From Cymodocea nodosa (lineage: Eukaryota; Streptophyta; Magnoliopsida; Alismatales; Cymodoceaceae), in contig JAZBRI010000011.1 of NCBI GenBank assembly GCA_036874045.1, positions 1,364,001-1,428,000 of the forward strand: 64,000 nt of DNA, read 5' to 3'. Within the stretch, counting starts at the first letter, position 1. Every line of letters starts with the position of its first letter. Positions 1 through 10,974 of the stretch are shown here, one piece after another. Under the pieces are notes generated by a model that had not been told where the DNA came from, ran no database searches, and saw only the letters and a program-made list of their open reading frames with translations. Both the position numbers and the translations under genes were made by a program.

Positions 1-1854
1 AGGGGGGTGAATGGAGAATAGTGTGAATTTATGCCTATTTTTCACTTTACTAACTAATTTGATTAATCAGTTTGCACAAGTAATAATCAAATAAAAATAT
101 CATGCACAGCGGAAATAAAGGTAAGAAACACAAGAGAATTTTAGGTGGTTCACGAACTCGGCTAGTCCACCCCTAAGGGTCACTTGGGCTTCACTAAGTG
201 TCTCAACACTTATACACTTGCTTTTAGGTCGAAGCAAGAACCGACCACACAGAAGTTTTCAGTTATAAACTCCAGAAAACCAACCTCTTGAGTTTTCAGG
301 TCAAAACTCAAACCAACAACTGAATGTAGCTTTTAAGTTGAAGCCACGAACCAAATGATCCTTCTTGGATCAGACTTTCAACACATGGAGAGTTTTAAGA
401 ATCTTCTTGTAAATCTAACTTTCAATCGATTCTTTGTTGAACTAAATTTGAGCTTTCTTCTATATCAGTAATTGATCTGCAATGTATATTGTATCTCTGT
501 ATGTATATGAGCAAAAAGCTATCTAAATCCGTTGTTTGTATCTTGTATATATACCTGATATGTACAACGATCATATTTTCTTCCAACGGATGTATTCTGC
601 TATACTTACTAAATAATCAGACCTAAATATGGTAAGTTACCATTTTGTCTGATATTCAGTAAATAACCTTCCGAAAATCTTAGGCTTTCGAATGGTTATA
701 AAAATAACTTACCGAAAAGTATCCATAACTTGCCGATTCATCACTCATGTTCTATTCTCTGAGTCACGTGAGGATTTTAAGTTGCTCACGTGTAAAGTTA
801 AGTGTTCAGAGTCTTGTATTTAACTTACCAAAAGAGCTCCTGATTTTCAGATAGTTAACTACTGTAACTTACCGAACTTTCATTTAAGCCTCTAACAACT
901 GTTCCTTCAAAACTGCACGTGCATAAAAACATAACTTAAGTTTTAGATAGTTAAGCCATAACTCACCGAAATTCTCTTGAGATTTTGGATAGTTATCTTT
1001 CTAACTCTCTAAAAAACCCATCTGAACATCTATCTGGAATTCTACACATGGGAAAATCATTAACTTAAGTTTCGGATAGTTAAACCATAACTCACCGAAA
1101 TTCTCTTAAGATTTTGAATAGTTATCTTTCTAACTCTCCGAAAACTTAAATGATCTTCTTTCTAGAATTCTGCACGTGGCAATTTCATAACTTAAGTTTT
1201 GGATAGTTAAACTGTAACTTATCGAAACTCTCTTTGAAATTTCGGATAGTTAACTAACTCTCTGATTTTTCTCTTTTAATCTTTGAACTTCCGACATCAC
1301 CATTTTGCACGTGCATAATAAAATGACTTAAGTTCTAGAAAGTTAAGCCTGTAACTTACCAAAAAACTCGAATAGTTATCTAACTCTCCGAAAAGAAAAC
1401 TTAGATAGTTATCTAACTCTCAAATAAGTCCTTTAAGCTTCCGTTCTATATTTCTGCATGTGATTTATTGAATGACTTAACTTTCAAATAGTTATACTTG
1501 TAACTCTCCGAAAAGTCCTTTAAGCTTCCAGATAGTTAACTCTTTAACTATCCGATCATTCAATCAACTTAACTGTCTGATATAATAACTCTCCGAAGGC
1601 TTTGTAAAATTCAGATAGTTATCCTTCTAATTGTCCAATAGTCTTGCTTCTATTTTAAACTTACTCTTCAGACCTGTAACTGTTCGATTTTCCTGTAAGT
1701 TTAAGGCAGTATTATCTGGAAACTTCTCCATCTATTCATCTGCATGGAATTTGTTCTATCTACCTTCTGATCTAATGCTGCACTGACTTAACTGTGAAAT
1801 ACAATATGTTTCCTCACATAGGTTTTGCATTATCAAAATACTAGGGTCCTAACA
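1..1854 (-). mobile_element. Copia-A LTR, minus orientation, cut by the window edge
   Basis: Same family as the LTRs at 6598-8013, 10975-12602 and 12726-14335. The right end (CTAGGGTCCTAACA) is the LTR 5' terminus read on the minus strand; the left end starts at the G-run seen about 25 bases inside the 12726 copy, so only a few bases are missing. At about 1.85 kb it is longer than its relatives (about 1.6 kb), mainly through extra copies of the TCGGATAGTTA / TAACTATCCGA inverted repeats between about 600 and 1700. No polypurine tract lies beyond its 5' end, so it is a 5' LTR or a solo LTR, not a 3' LTR. Seen: sequence match. Inferred: status. Confidence 0.85.
600..1720. repeat. Inverted-repeat module array inside Copia-A LTR
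   Basis: About ten imperfect blocks, each with a TCGGATAGTTA-like arm, a short spacer and a TAACTCACCGA- or TAACTCTCCGA-like arm. CTTAAG and CACGTG (for example near 766, 786, 915, 1174 and 1309) lie between blocks. Copies elsewhere in the family carry the same blocks in different numbers. Repeated binding sites or RNA hairpins are both possible. Confidence 0.75.
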
Positions 1855-2807
1855 TGGTTACCTAGCATGACACTAGAAAACTTGTTTGGATCTCCAGCAA
1901 CGCATTAGAAAAACATTGATTTGATAACTTCTGTTTTTACTTAGTTAATTTAACTTTATGCCTATTCCTTTTTTAGAAATAAACAAACAACCTTTCTCAC
2001 AAATTAGATATTAATTCAAATTTGTATTTTAACTGCAAGTGCACAGTGTCTATTGTATTAGTGTGCAAGTACAGGTCGATCCCATAGGGAATTGCTTAAG
2101 AATTAAGAACTGTTCCGTTTTTAATAATCAAATTTATATATTCAATAAGCCCTTCGTTGAATTACAGTTAACTCAACGGACAAAGTTTGTTGAGTTATGG
2201 CTAACTCAACGGACTAACCTCGTGGACTTAAGTTAACTCCACAAGCCTGCATTTCCTATTTAATACTGCTATTTACAGAGGAATTCAGCCAACCATTAGG
2301 CAATTCCACAGATTGTAAATGACATCAATTAAGCTATTTAATGTTAGTAAATACTAGATTTATCATTAGGCAATACTAACATTCAGACAATTCAAACAGT
2401 AACCATTAAAATATTTAAGTCTTTTGAACGAACCAATTTCAGTAAACTATAAAACTAAAACAAACATAAAACAATCACAACACTGACAAAGATAACATTA
2501 ATCACGATACAACGCAAACAATACAACACTCAAATACAAAATACAAACACAGATAAGTTGTTTTTGGTATTTTTGTTTTAATATGAGCATGGAAATGGGC
2601 AAAAGGTGAAATGTAAAGTAATCTCAGTCGACAGTAAATACTTCCGTTACTACATGCGACGCGATTACACCACTGAAAATTAAACCACTTACAATTTTGT
2701 CTCCTCTCCCTATATAATCGTAAGTCCAGAATTACAAGATAATCTCCTCTTCAGCATACAAGCATCAACCCAAAGCCAAGGCTAGAAGCTTTACGATCTC
2801 CTGAGAT

Positions 2808-3155
2808 ATGAGTCGGCACTTGGTGAAAATGGCTTCCCTTCCTATGACGTAATCACTCCTCACAGTAGTTGTGAGGCACTGTGTTTGGCTCGAAATCGAC
2901 CCAACATCAGGAAAGTATCCTCACAAACCTCCGATGGTTGGTGATTATGGTGGTGGTGATGATGGTTGGTGTGGTACTTTAGAGAATTGCCGACGCTACC
3001 TGCAGAGAGCTCGGTGCTCCTCCTCTGTACACATTGGCCATACCCATCGATCACACCCCTTTCTTTTTCTTTTTTTTCTTTTATATTTCTTCAATGGTAA
3101 CTACTTCTGCTTGAATGGTCGATTGGATTTCCTTCATTCATATCAACGACGATGA
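2808..3155 (+). pseudogene. LTR antisense ORF (copy in inverted LTR), one stop
   Basis: This LTR is inverted, so its antisense ORF lies on the plus strand. It starts at ATG 2808 (MSRHLVKMASLP) and has one stop at 2850-2852. It then reads through the conserved stretch WLEIDPTSGKYPHKPPMVG, a Gly/Asp-rich segment, WCGTLENC and a hydrophobic Phe-rich C-terminal part. I do not recognise the product. Similar reading frames occur antisense in at least six other LTR copies here. The part ending at 3155 is one of the longest versions. It could be a fossil gene or only a by-product of conserved LTR sequence. Confidence 0.35.
3078..3085 (-). promoter_or_regulatory. LTR TATA box
   Basis: TATAAAAG read on the minus strand, at the position where every G LTR carries it, just upstream of a purine-rich stretch. 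It is the likely core promoter of this LTR. Confidence 0.5.
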
Positions 3156-3318
3156 TTTCTTCTCCCTGTGCGATACGTGCGATCGTGGTTTTTCCTTCCA
3201 ACTGTCTTGTTTCTACAACCGTTACAATGGCATATTAGAAAATAAATAGTCTGTGGAGTTACAGATAACTCAACAGACTTACCTTGTTGATTTAACTATA
3301 AAACACATGCATAAATTT

Positions 3319-3528
3319 AACTATCTGATGCTCAGGTGCATTTCGGATAGTTACAAACTTAACTATTCGATGCCCAGATGCATTTCGGATAGTTACAAAC
3401 TTAACTATCTAATGCTCAGATGCATTTTGGATAGTTACAAACTTAACTATCTGATGCCCAGATGCATTTCGGATAGTTACAAACTTAACTATCCGATGCT
3501 CAGATGCATTTTGGATAGTTACAGATAA
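3319..3528. repeat. 42-bp tandem array, about five units
   Basis: Five near-identical 42-bp units, each containing AACTATCTGATGC, then TGCATTTCGGATAGTT, so each unit is itself an inverted repeat with roughly 10-bp arms. The unit is a multiple of three, so a 14-residue peptide repeat is open on the plus strand, but this is a consequence of the array and not evidence of coding. Other G LTRs have only one to three such units at this place. Confidence 0.85.
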
Positions 3529-4040
3529 CTCACCGATATATAACTTAAGTTAATCTTCCAAATCACGACACATGTCATTAGTAGTTTAATAATAAAAGAA
3601 ACATTTCGAAGAGTTACAGGTATAACTATTCGATGCTCAGATGCATTTCGGATAGTTATAGATAACTCACTGAAAGTTCACTTAAGTCATGCATTGTGGT
3701 TTTGACACGTGTACTTCAGGAAATAATAAAATATTCTTTTAAAACATAACTGTTCGGTAATTTAAACATAACTCTTTGGTACATTAAACATAACTGTTCG
3801 GTACGTTAAACATAACTATCCAAAATATTAGAAAATTTGGATACTTAAGAATTTCACAACCTACAATTTACCGACAGTTCAGAAATGTACTAAATTAACA
3901 TTAATTCCCCAAAATTAAGTAGATTCTTTAATTAAAGCATATTACAATGCAATTATAACATAATGGCTTAATTCTCATATGATAAGCTAAATATTATGCA
4001 ATTAACCATTATTTAACCATTAATAATATGCACTTTTTCA

Positions 4041-4869
4041 TTCTGAAGAGTATGCAATTCTTTTACCTGATATTTTGATTAGAAATCCTCTCACAAGAGA
4101 AGAATGGAATATAGGAAGGCCCAATAGATATAAAGTACCAACTAAAAATTGTGGGTCATCTTTAATATTTTCTGATAATAATTTGACCATTCCTGAAAAA
4201 TTATATTATTGGAGACCTATTGGAAATTGGGATGAAGATTTATGCTTAAGTGTGTATAATTTTCTAGATAGATCTTGGACTGAAAACAATATGATATATC
4301 TAGGATAGAAATCATTAATTAACAACATGCATGTCATACTTGATAGATATATATATTTAGTCATAGATATATCAGTTGCATTTAGATCTGATTTGTACAT
4401 AGTAAGTATAGATAGTTATGATGATTTTATAGAAATATTACCTATACCAAGTGATATAGCTAAACCACCATCTGCAGAATATGATAAAATTCAATTAGGA
4501 ATGTGGTATAATGAATATGATGATCCTACTTTATGTCTAATAAGATGGTGGGATGAATTGAAGAAATTTTAAATATGGATTATAAAAGACCTAAATGAAT
4601 GGAAGTGGGAAGAGGAATATATTGAAATAGATGTAGAAATAGAAACAGCTACACTATATTGGAACAGAAGAGAATCTCTTTCTGCATTTCATTTCATTAA
4701 TGGAAATACACTTGTATTTAGTATTGATAACATACTGCAAGTTTACAAATTAAAAAGGAAAATAGACTACATTAAAAAAGAATTAATAGCAAGAAGAATT
4801 ATGCCAAAAAAGTTTGCTTGGACTAACATGTTTATTCCATTTGTTACTACTTTTCAATCATGTTCTTAA
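4041..4869 (+). pseudogene. F-box protein remnant, G copy 1 (C-terminal three quarters)
   Basis: Collinear with the full-length copies at 39146-40282 and 57836-58975, beginning at the residues before PDILIRNP. The N-terminal F-box is lost at the LTR junction at 4040. What remains is the F-box-associated type region, including the NPLTREEWNIG strand and a Trp-rich segment (RWWDELKKF, EWKWEEEY). There are two in-frame stops: TAG at 4306-4308, shared with copy 3 but CAG in copy 2, and TAA at 4570-4572, which is CAA in copy 2. Frame is kept to the normal end (QSCS, then TAA) with no indel. It is a dead fragment of a retroelement-borne gene. Confidence 0.85.
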
Positions 4870-5187
4870 AGTATGATTCTGTGTTTTTAATGTTGTGTGT
4901 AGTCTGCATTTATTTTTAGAAAAACCAAAAAACAAAAATATCAATCTAGTTTATTGGTATCTATTTTGGGAAACCAACTGGCTTGCTTGTGAGCCACCAA
5001 AGGCATAGGAGACTAGGTTCCACACAAGACACTGATTAAAAAATTATGTTTTGTTGTTATATATTCTGCTTTTAATTGTGAATGAAAAGTTTTTCAGAAA
5101 AAAAAAAAGGCACGGAAGATATTGAAGGAGATACAAAAGAACAAGGTATGTGATTAATTACTTATCCTAAATTTACATTTAAACTCA

Positions 5188-5253
5188 GTTCGTGGAGTTA
5201 TTCATTAACTCAATGAATTAAGTTCGTTGAGTTAGGTGCTAAGTCAACGAAAC
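5188..5253. repeat. Hairpin cluster in tail, copy 1
   Basis: Arms TTCGTGGAGTTA / TAACTCAATGAA followed by GTTCGTTGAGTTA / TAAGTCAACGAA, separated by 4-5 bases. It is the same arm family found at the other intercistronic positions of the G element. Confidence 0.7.
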
Positions 5254-5323
5254 AATATTCATGCCTACTGCAATTACTGTATTTACTGAAAAATCTTTTA
5301 CATTGAGGACAATGCAAAATGTA

Positions 5324-5338
5324 GGTATGGGGGGGAGG
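5324..5338 (+). promoter_or_regulatory. Internal polypurine tract
   Basis: GGTATGGGGGGGAGG directly after the ATTGAGGACAATG block. In Athila/Tat elements a similar purine tract lies downstream of integrase; here it is more than 1 kb before the terminal tract. It may prime internal plus-strand DNA or be a relic of the ancestral post-integrase region. Confidence 0.5.
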
Positions 5339-6549
5339 TAATTAAAGTAACAGCCATGTAAATTTTGTTAGTAGAAGAATTAAAATAGAATTGCAAAATT
5401 TTTAAAGAACTATAACTGCTGAAATGTTATATTTATAATCTAATATAAGATGCTACCAATTTTACTACTCATACAAATCTAGATATAGTATCTTATGTTT
5501 TTGCTGAAATTTATGAGTTTAACAATTTCACGATTTTAAAAAAGAAATCAAAATGTTTAACTGAAACTCAGTAAATTATTTGAAATCCTGAAATAGTTGA
5601 AATGCTGATTTTTGAATTAAAGGAAATACATATGATCAATGATACATTTAATTTGATTGATTAAACTTGTAGAATGATTTATATGTAGATCTTATTAAAT
5701 TACAAAAAAAGTATGAGCTTATTGATATAGATTCATATTTTCAGTAAATAATAAGAGTAGGAATATACGAGATTTGTGTTTTATTGCATCTATATTAATG
5801 AAATACGTACATATACTAAAGAAAAGAAAAAAAAAATTGAGAGTTTATGGACTTGTTTGATCACAAGCCTTTTATACTTAAGTAGATAGGTATGTAATGA
5901 TTGTTGACCTGAAAAATGACTCTTTAAATCTGGCAACCTAAGATCCTGATCAGATCTGAGATTGTTGACAGAAAGCTCGATACATGGGTACACTAGAAAG
6001 CTCTTGTATGATTCAAGCTTGTCAAATTAACTTTTGAAAGTACAAATATGCATATACTGTTTTGAAAAGATACAAGTGTTTTGTGAAATAAAGATATCTT
6101 TTGAATCGAGTATATTTTCTGTTATCTAAAATTGTTGAAGTATGAATTTAGATTTGACTTTTGAAGTTGTTTATTTGAGATACAATTCTTTATTCTACTT
6201 GTCTAAATCATATTGAATTAGATTGTGTTTTGATTTGAATGTACTTGAAATTTATTCTGGAAATCATATTGGAAAATTCAGGATGACAGATGCTGAAAAG
6301 AAAAAAATGATAATATAATTAACACCTAAGTGATGCTAATATATTTTGTATGAAATTTACATATATTCTAAATATATTTGTAGGTTGAAGAGGAGAAAAC
6401 AAAGTTAAAACAGATTACTGAAGCATACAAAATATATATATAGTAATATAATTTATTATTCTGAAGAAGAGCGAAATGAAGAATTAAGTCTAGCACTTTA
6501 GAAAGACTAATTAGTTAAATCTTAGTTTGCTAAGGGACTAGCAAGATTT

Positions 6550-6563
6550 AAGTATGAGGGTAG
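6550..6563 (+). promoter_or_regulatory. Terminal polypurine tract, copy 1
   Basis: AAGTATGAGGGTAG immediately before TGTTTAG of the LTR, a slightly mutated form of GTATGGGGGAAG found in copies 2 and 3 and at 63403-63415. Expected role: plus-strand primer in reverse transcription. Confidence 0.65.
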
Positions 6564-6597
6564 TGTTTAGAATGAAAAAGTGCATAATAAATGGTTA
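6564..6597 (+). mobile_element. First ~34 bases of G 3' LTR, copy 1
   Basis: TGTTTAGAATGAAAAAGTGC follows the polypurine tract, then the LTR breaks off at GGTTAATGCTTTAA, where it joins a truncated Copia-A LTR. GCTTTAA occurs in both families at this point, so a deletion through microhomology is likely. The missing end of the same LTR reappears at 14336. Confidence 0.75.
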
Positions 6598-8013
6598 ATG
6601 CTTTAAGGTTTAAGTAAGAACCAACCAACCATTCACTTGAGCTTCCTTGTCGAAGCTTCAATCAATCCTTTCTCTGAAGTTTTGATCTGTGTACTTCAGT
6701 AAACACTAGCTTGTGAGCAACAGAGTTGAGCGCGTGATGAGCTTCTAAAATTCAGTCTGTAAATGTTGAAGATGATTTGATCTTTAAAGCTTTTCTTCTG
6801 TTGAGCTTGGTGTAAGTATGTATATGAGCAAAAAGCTATCTAAATCCATTGTCTGTATCTTGTATAAATACCACACATGTGTAACGATCATATTTTCTTC
6901 CAACGGATGTATTCTACTGTACTTGATTAGACTTCAATCCCAAATACGGTAAGTTACCATTCAGAAAGTTATTTCAAGATGTCCTTCCGATTTTGTTAAC
7001 CTTTCAGATAGTTAGTTGTGTAACTCCCTAAAGAATATCTGTAACTCACTAAAAGATCACTTAAAACTTTCTGCCATGTAGGATTCCAGAATATATACTG
7101 TGAGCTGTCATTCAATTGAATACTTATAACTGTAACTTACCGAACAGTTATTTAACTATCGGATAGTTGGCTACAATAACCCTTTGTTAACTTTTCGATT
7201 GCTTTAATTTAGCACGTGCATAAAAGACTGACTTAAGTTTCGAATGGTTATCCCTATAACTCACCGAAACGCTTCAGGATTTCAGATAGTTATCTTTCTA
7301 GCTCTCCGAAAACTTATTTGAGCTTCTCTCTAGAATTCTGCACGTGGGAAATTCAATGACTTAAGTTTCAGATAGTTAAACTGCAACTCACCGAAACTCT
7401 TTTTGAGATTTCAGATAGTTATCTAACTCTCTAATTTTTCCTTTAAGCTTTTGACTACCGGCTTCTCCATTCTACACGTGCGTAATAAGATGACTTAAGT
7501 TCTAGAAAGTTATACTTGTAACTCTCTAAAAAACTTGAATAGTTATCTAACTCTCCGAAAGAAAACTCGGATAGTTATCTAACTCTCCGAAAGAGTCCTT
7601 TAAGATTCTGTTTTGTATTTATACACGTGGTTAATTGAATGACTTAAGTTTCGGATAGTTAGCCTTTCTAACTTTTTGATTTTCCTTTTTCTTTCAGATA
7701 GTTAACTCCATAACTCTACGATCATTCAACTAACTTAATTGTCTAATTAAATAACTCTCTGAAGGCTTTGTAAAATCGGGTAGTTATCCTTCTAACTGTC
7801 CGATGGACTTGCTACTATTTTACTCTTTGTACCTGTAACTGTCCAATTTTCCTATAACTTTAAGGCAGTATCATTTGGAACCTTCTCCATTTGTTCGTCT
7901 GCATGGAATTTGTTCTATCTGCCTTCTGATCTAATGCTGCACTAACTTAACTGTGAAATACAATATGTTTCCTCACATAGGTTTTGCATTATTAAAATAC
8001 TAGGATCCTAACA
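6598..8013 (-). mobile_element. Copia-A 3' LTR (minus), outer end deleted
   Basis: Matches 12726-14335 from AAGAACCAACCAACC onward; the first ~270 bases (LTR 3' end) are missing. On the plus strand it ends GGATCCTAACA next to a polypurine tract, so it is a 3' LTR. It carries the same inverted-repeat modules and CACGTG sites as the other Copia-A LTRs. Confidence 0.85.
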
Positions 8014-8027
8014 ATCTCCCCCTTTTT
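8014..8027 (-). promoter_or_regulatory. Copia-A polypurine tract
   Basis: Reads TCAAAAAGGGGGAGAT on the minus strand, directly before TGTTAGGATCC of the 3' LTR, the standard arrangement of copia plus-strand primers. Confidence 0.8.
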
Positions 8028-9500
8028 GATAATGACAAAATCCTTTACATTAAATTACATGTATTTCACTCTCTAGAATGTTGCTATACATTCAATCACA
8101 TAGAAACTAAGTAAAGCAAAAAATTACAATGAATATAATACAATGAAGTTAATTTCTCGCCTTGTTTGTGTGCTGGGAAAGCTCCCCCTGCCTTCTATGT
8201 AATTTTCTATATTCCTCTCCTCCCTTTTGTCATTAGATAAAAGGAGTTCCATAATTTTCTTTTGCTGAATTTTCTTCTCCCCTTTTTGTCATTAAATTTG
8301 TATCTGATGATATACCAATTTTCTGATCTCTATAATCCTGTCAGATATCAAGTTGTGAAAAGAATCAAATGCATCAATATCTTCAAATACCAATTTTTGA
8401 TTTTCCATCAAATGTAGACCGTTAGTGTGTAGATCTCAATTGTTAAGATATTTTCATCATTGCAGTCTATTTCTTCTTTTCCTTTGATGTTGTGTTGCTT
8501 TTCTTCTTTCTTATTCGAGCATAATATCAATTGAAGTGTCAATTTCCTTAATCCTTATCTAATGCCAGTTGTTGACATTCTATCATCTGAGAAGTCAGTA
8601 ATTGCTCTCCTGATTTGTGATATTTCTTCCTTTGTTTTCATGTAATTACTACATCATCTGTAAAAACTGAAAATAGTGAAATGCCAATAGTTAATGTAGC
8701 AATTTATAAATATGCAGTTAATATTTGTAATTTCTACCACATGCACTCCCCTTATCTGTATGGAGGTTCTCTGATTTATAATAGCAAGCTATAGACTCTC
8801 CCCCTATATGCATGCCCCCTTTATATACTTTCTTTTTGCACTAACACAGCATTCTGAATTTCCTTCATATAGTAGGTTCTCCCCATACTTATATGCTTTT
8901 CCTTGTAGACAAATTTGCTGCACCTGTTCTGCAAAATGACATATAGAATACCAATTGAACTAGGTATCAATTGTTAATCAAAAACATCATAAATGATTCT
9001 CAATCATTTAGCTTCTGATTCCAATCCGTTTCTCTTCTCTTAGATCTCTATTTCAAGAGATTCTTTCAATTTGCAGAAGATAATTTGAAGACTGTAATCT
9101 GTCTGCTGCAAATTTTGGTTGTCCTATGATAAATCTGATTTGTATACATTCATCCTGGCTCATGCAGATCTTATTTCCTTTAAAGAACAGAATTCAATCA
9201 ATGATACCACTTTGATACTACTTGTTCATTTCAGAATATCATAGCTGATTCTTAACTGATTATCAACTGTTTGGCTTCTTAAAAAAAATTTCTCTTCACG
9301 AGATTCTGCTTATTCTGATAACACTTGTTTCTAACTATTGCACATTTTGCACTCCTTGAGCATTAAGATTTTAGGCACGATTTTCACTCAGTCTAAGTGA
9401 GCACTTTCTACCAATTTATGGTACCTCTTGTAATACCAAATTTTTACTATTATAACTGGTTTGGAGCTATAGATCAACTACTCCCCCTAAATAATATAAT
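8028..9500 (-). other. Copia-A non-coding 3' region in place of pol
   Basis: Between the end of the gag-derived frame and the polypurine tract I find no conserved protease, integrase or RT sequence in any frame, only AT-rich DNA. On the minus strand several extra purine tracts of the GGGGGAG type occur near 8185, 8755, 8802, 8881 and 9481. The short plus-strand ORF at 9397-9609 has no support. This is the typical look of a non-autonomous element whose pol was deleted and replaced by filler. Confidence 0.6.
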
Positions 9501-10974
9501 CCTGCAATTCAAACAGAAAGAGATTTTGGTACCCATACTTTCTTGGGTCCATAAATGTTACTCCTTACAATATTTAGTTTATTGCCTTTTGGCAGCCACA
9601 TTGAACTAGATCTTCTTTTGATGGAAAACACTGTTGTACCATCTCTATAAGATCGGATAACACCATTACGGTAGGGTATTTCCTATGGAGTAGCATGCCC
9701 TATGCCAAGTTTATTAGAACTGTATCTTTGAGAACCAATGATTTAATCTAATCCTTTTTGTCCATTGGTAAATTTATGCACATTATTTTTCAGATCAGTG
9801 ATTTAAGATTTCAATTTTTCATTTTCATTTTTCAGTTCATCATTATAGCATTTCCTATCTTCAACATGTAGATTTTCAAGTTTAGTATGTGCTTCTTTTA
9901 AACATGTAGTTAAATGCTTAATTTCCTTTTTATACTTTTTGCATTTAACATATAAACTGTCAACAGTAGACAAAAGAATATTTACATCTAGATTATCATT
10001 GTTTACATCAGAATCACTTTGAGATAAAGTGGAACATACCTCTTGTGCTATATAGCACACGTTTACTGGTACCTCTTCATCTGAACTGGATGAGCTACTA
10101 GAAGAACTACTGTCATCTCAAGTAGCCTTCAATGCCATTTTCTTTTTGTAGCTCCTCTTCTTCTTCTTCATTTCTTTTTCTTCTTCTTGTTGCAATGGAC
10201 AATCAAGTTGTATATGTCTTTGCTTCTTACATTTAAAGCATATTGGTGCATTGCTTTTTGATGTGCTGGCTTGGTTCTTTTTCTACATCCATTTTCTAAA
10301 CTTTCTAGCCAATAGCACAACTTCATGATCATCCGAGCTTTGAAGTTCCTGTGTTAATGGAAAGGCTAGTTCTTTCTTTGTTTCAGTTTTCTTTTTACCA
10401 CTACCTTCCTCAACTTTCCATTCCTTCATTTGAACTTCATGGGCCAGCAGGTTGCCTATTAGATCCTCTACTAAGTATTTGTTGAGGTCTTTGGAATCTT
10501 GTATCAATGTGGACTTTTGCTTCCATTCCATAGTTAAGCTTCTGAGGATTTTCTATACCTATTCACGGATAGAAAATTCCTTTCCCAAACCTCTTAAGCC
10601 ATTAATAATCTCAATGAATCTTGAAAACATATCAGTGATAGTTTCATCATCAAGCATTTTAAATAATTCAAGCTTTTTGAGTAAAATGCTTATTTTAGTG
10701 TCTTTCACTTGGTTGGTTCCTTCAAAGGTTATTTGAAGAGTGTTCCAAGCCTCGTGAGCAGATTTACAAGCTACAACTTTATTATATTGTTCAGCAGGTA
10801 AGGCACAGTAAATAATATTTAGCCCTTGAGCATCCATTTGGATGATTCTCTCATCCTCCTCAGTTCAATCATCCTCATGACTAGGTGGAATAAGTGTTCC
10901 TAGAACAACCATTTTCCATAAACTCACATCTAAGCCTTTGAGGAAACATTCCATCCTGTTTTTCTAGTAATTAT
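9500..10974 (-). pseudogene. gag: Copia-A Gag, C-terminal part and linker
   Basis: Read leftward from 10974: copia Gag core of the UBN2 type (MDAQGLNIIYCALPAEQYNK, then TFEGTNQVKDTKISILLKK), a conserved KILRSL segment, a Lys/Glu-rich linker and a CCHC knuckle with the Gly changed to Arg (CFKCKKQRHIQLDCP). A Ser run, a coiled-coil stretch (about 9803-10060) and the pre-protease segment GPKKVWVPKSL follow. Stops (two TAG after SIRE at about 10553-10561, and others) break the frame. Protease should follow but does not. It is interrupted upstream by the solo LTR at 10975-12602. It would package element RNA if intact. Confidence 0.8.

Larger units (their letters stand above)
1883..4040 (-). mobile_element. 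G-family (Ty3/gypsy) LTR, inverted
   Basis: Reverse complement of the LTRs at 22048-24236, 46131-48181 and 60720-62770. It begins with TGTTTGGAT at 1883 (the LTR 3' end) and finishes at CATTCT at 4040, where the last bases of the LTR 5' terminus (TGTTTAGAATG in other copies) are missing. It then joins the middle of an F-box ORF that runs the opposite way, so the junction is an inversion or illegitimate recombination breakpoint. No tRNA-Asp primer site follows its 3' end (left side), so this is not a simple 5' LTR. Confidence 0.85.
4870..6563 (+). mobile_element. G element 3' tail, copy 1 (non-coding)
   Basis: Non-coding region between the F-box ORF and the 3' LTR, matching 40283-41992 and 58976-60719. 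It holds a conserved block around 4975-5035, a hairpin cluster, the ACATTGAGGACAATGCAAAATG block followed by an internal purine tract, and an AT-rich stretch. It ends in the terminal polypurine tract. I see no gene in it; the short ORF on the minus strand at 5790-5993 recurs in other copies but resembles nothing I know. Confidence 0.8.

Noticed and set aside
600..1720. Regularly spaced repeats resembling a CRISPR array
   Set aside because: Repeats are imperfect, inverted as well as direct, spacers are also repetitive, and the setting is a plant LTR.
3253..3528. 91-codon ORF with 14-residue peptide repeats on the plus strand
   Set aside because: It follows from a 42-bp tandem repeat of an LTR motif; starts with a non-ATG codon context in an LTR and is not conserved in other copies.
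9397..9609. Plus-strand ORF of 70 codons in Copia-A 3' region
   Set aside because: Opposite to the element's coding strand, overlaps the Gag linker end and shows no motif.
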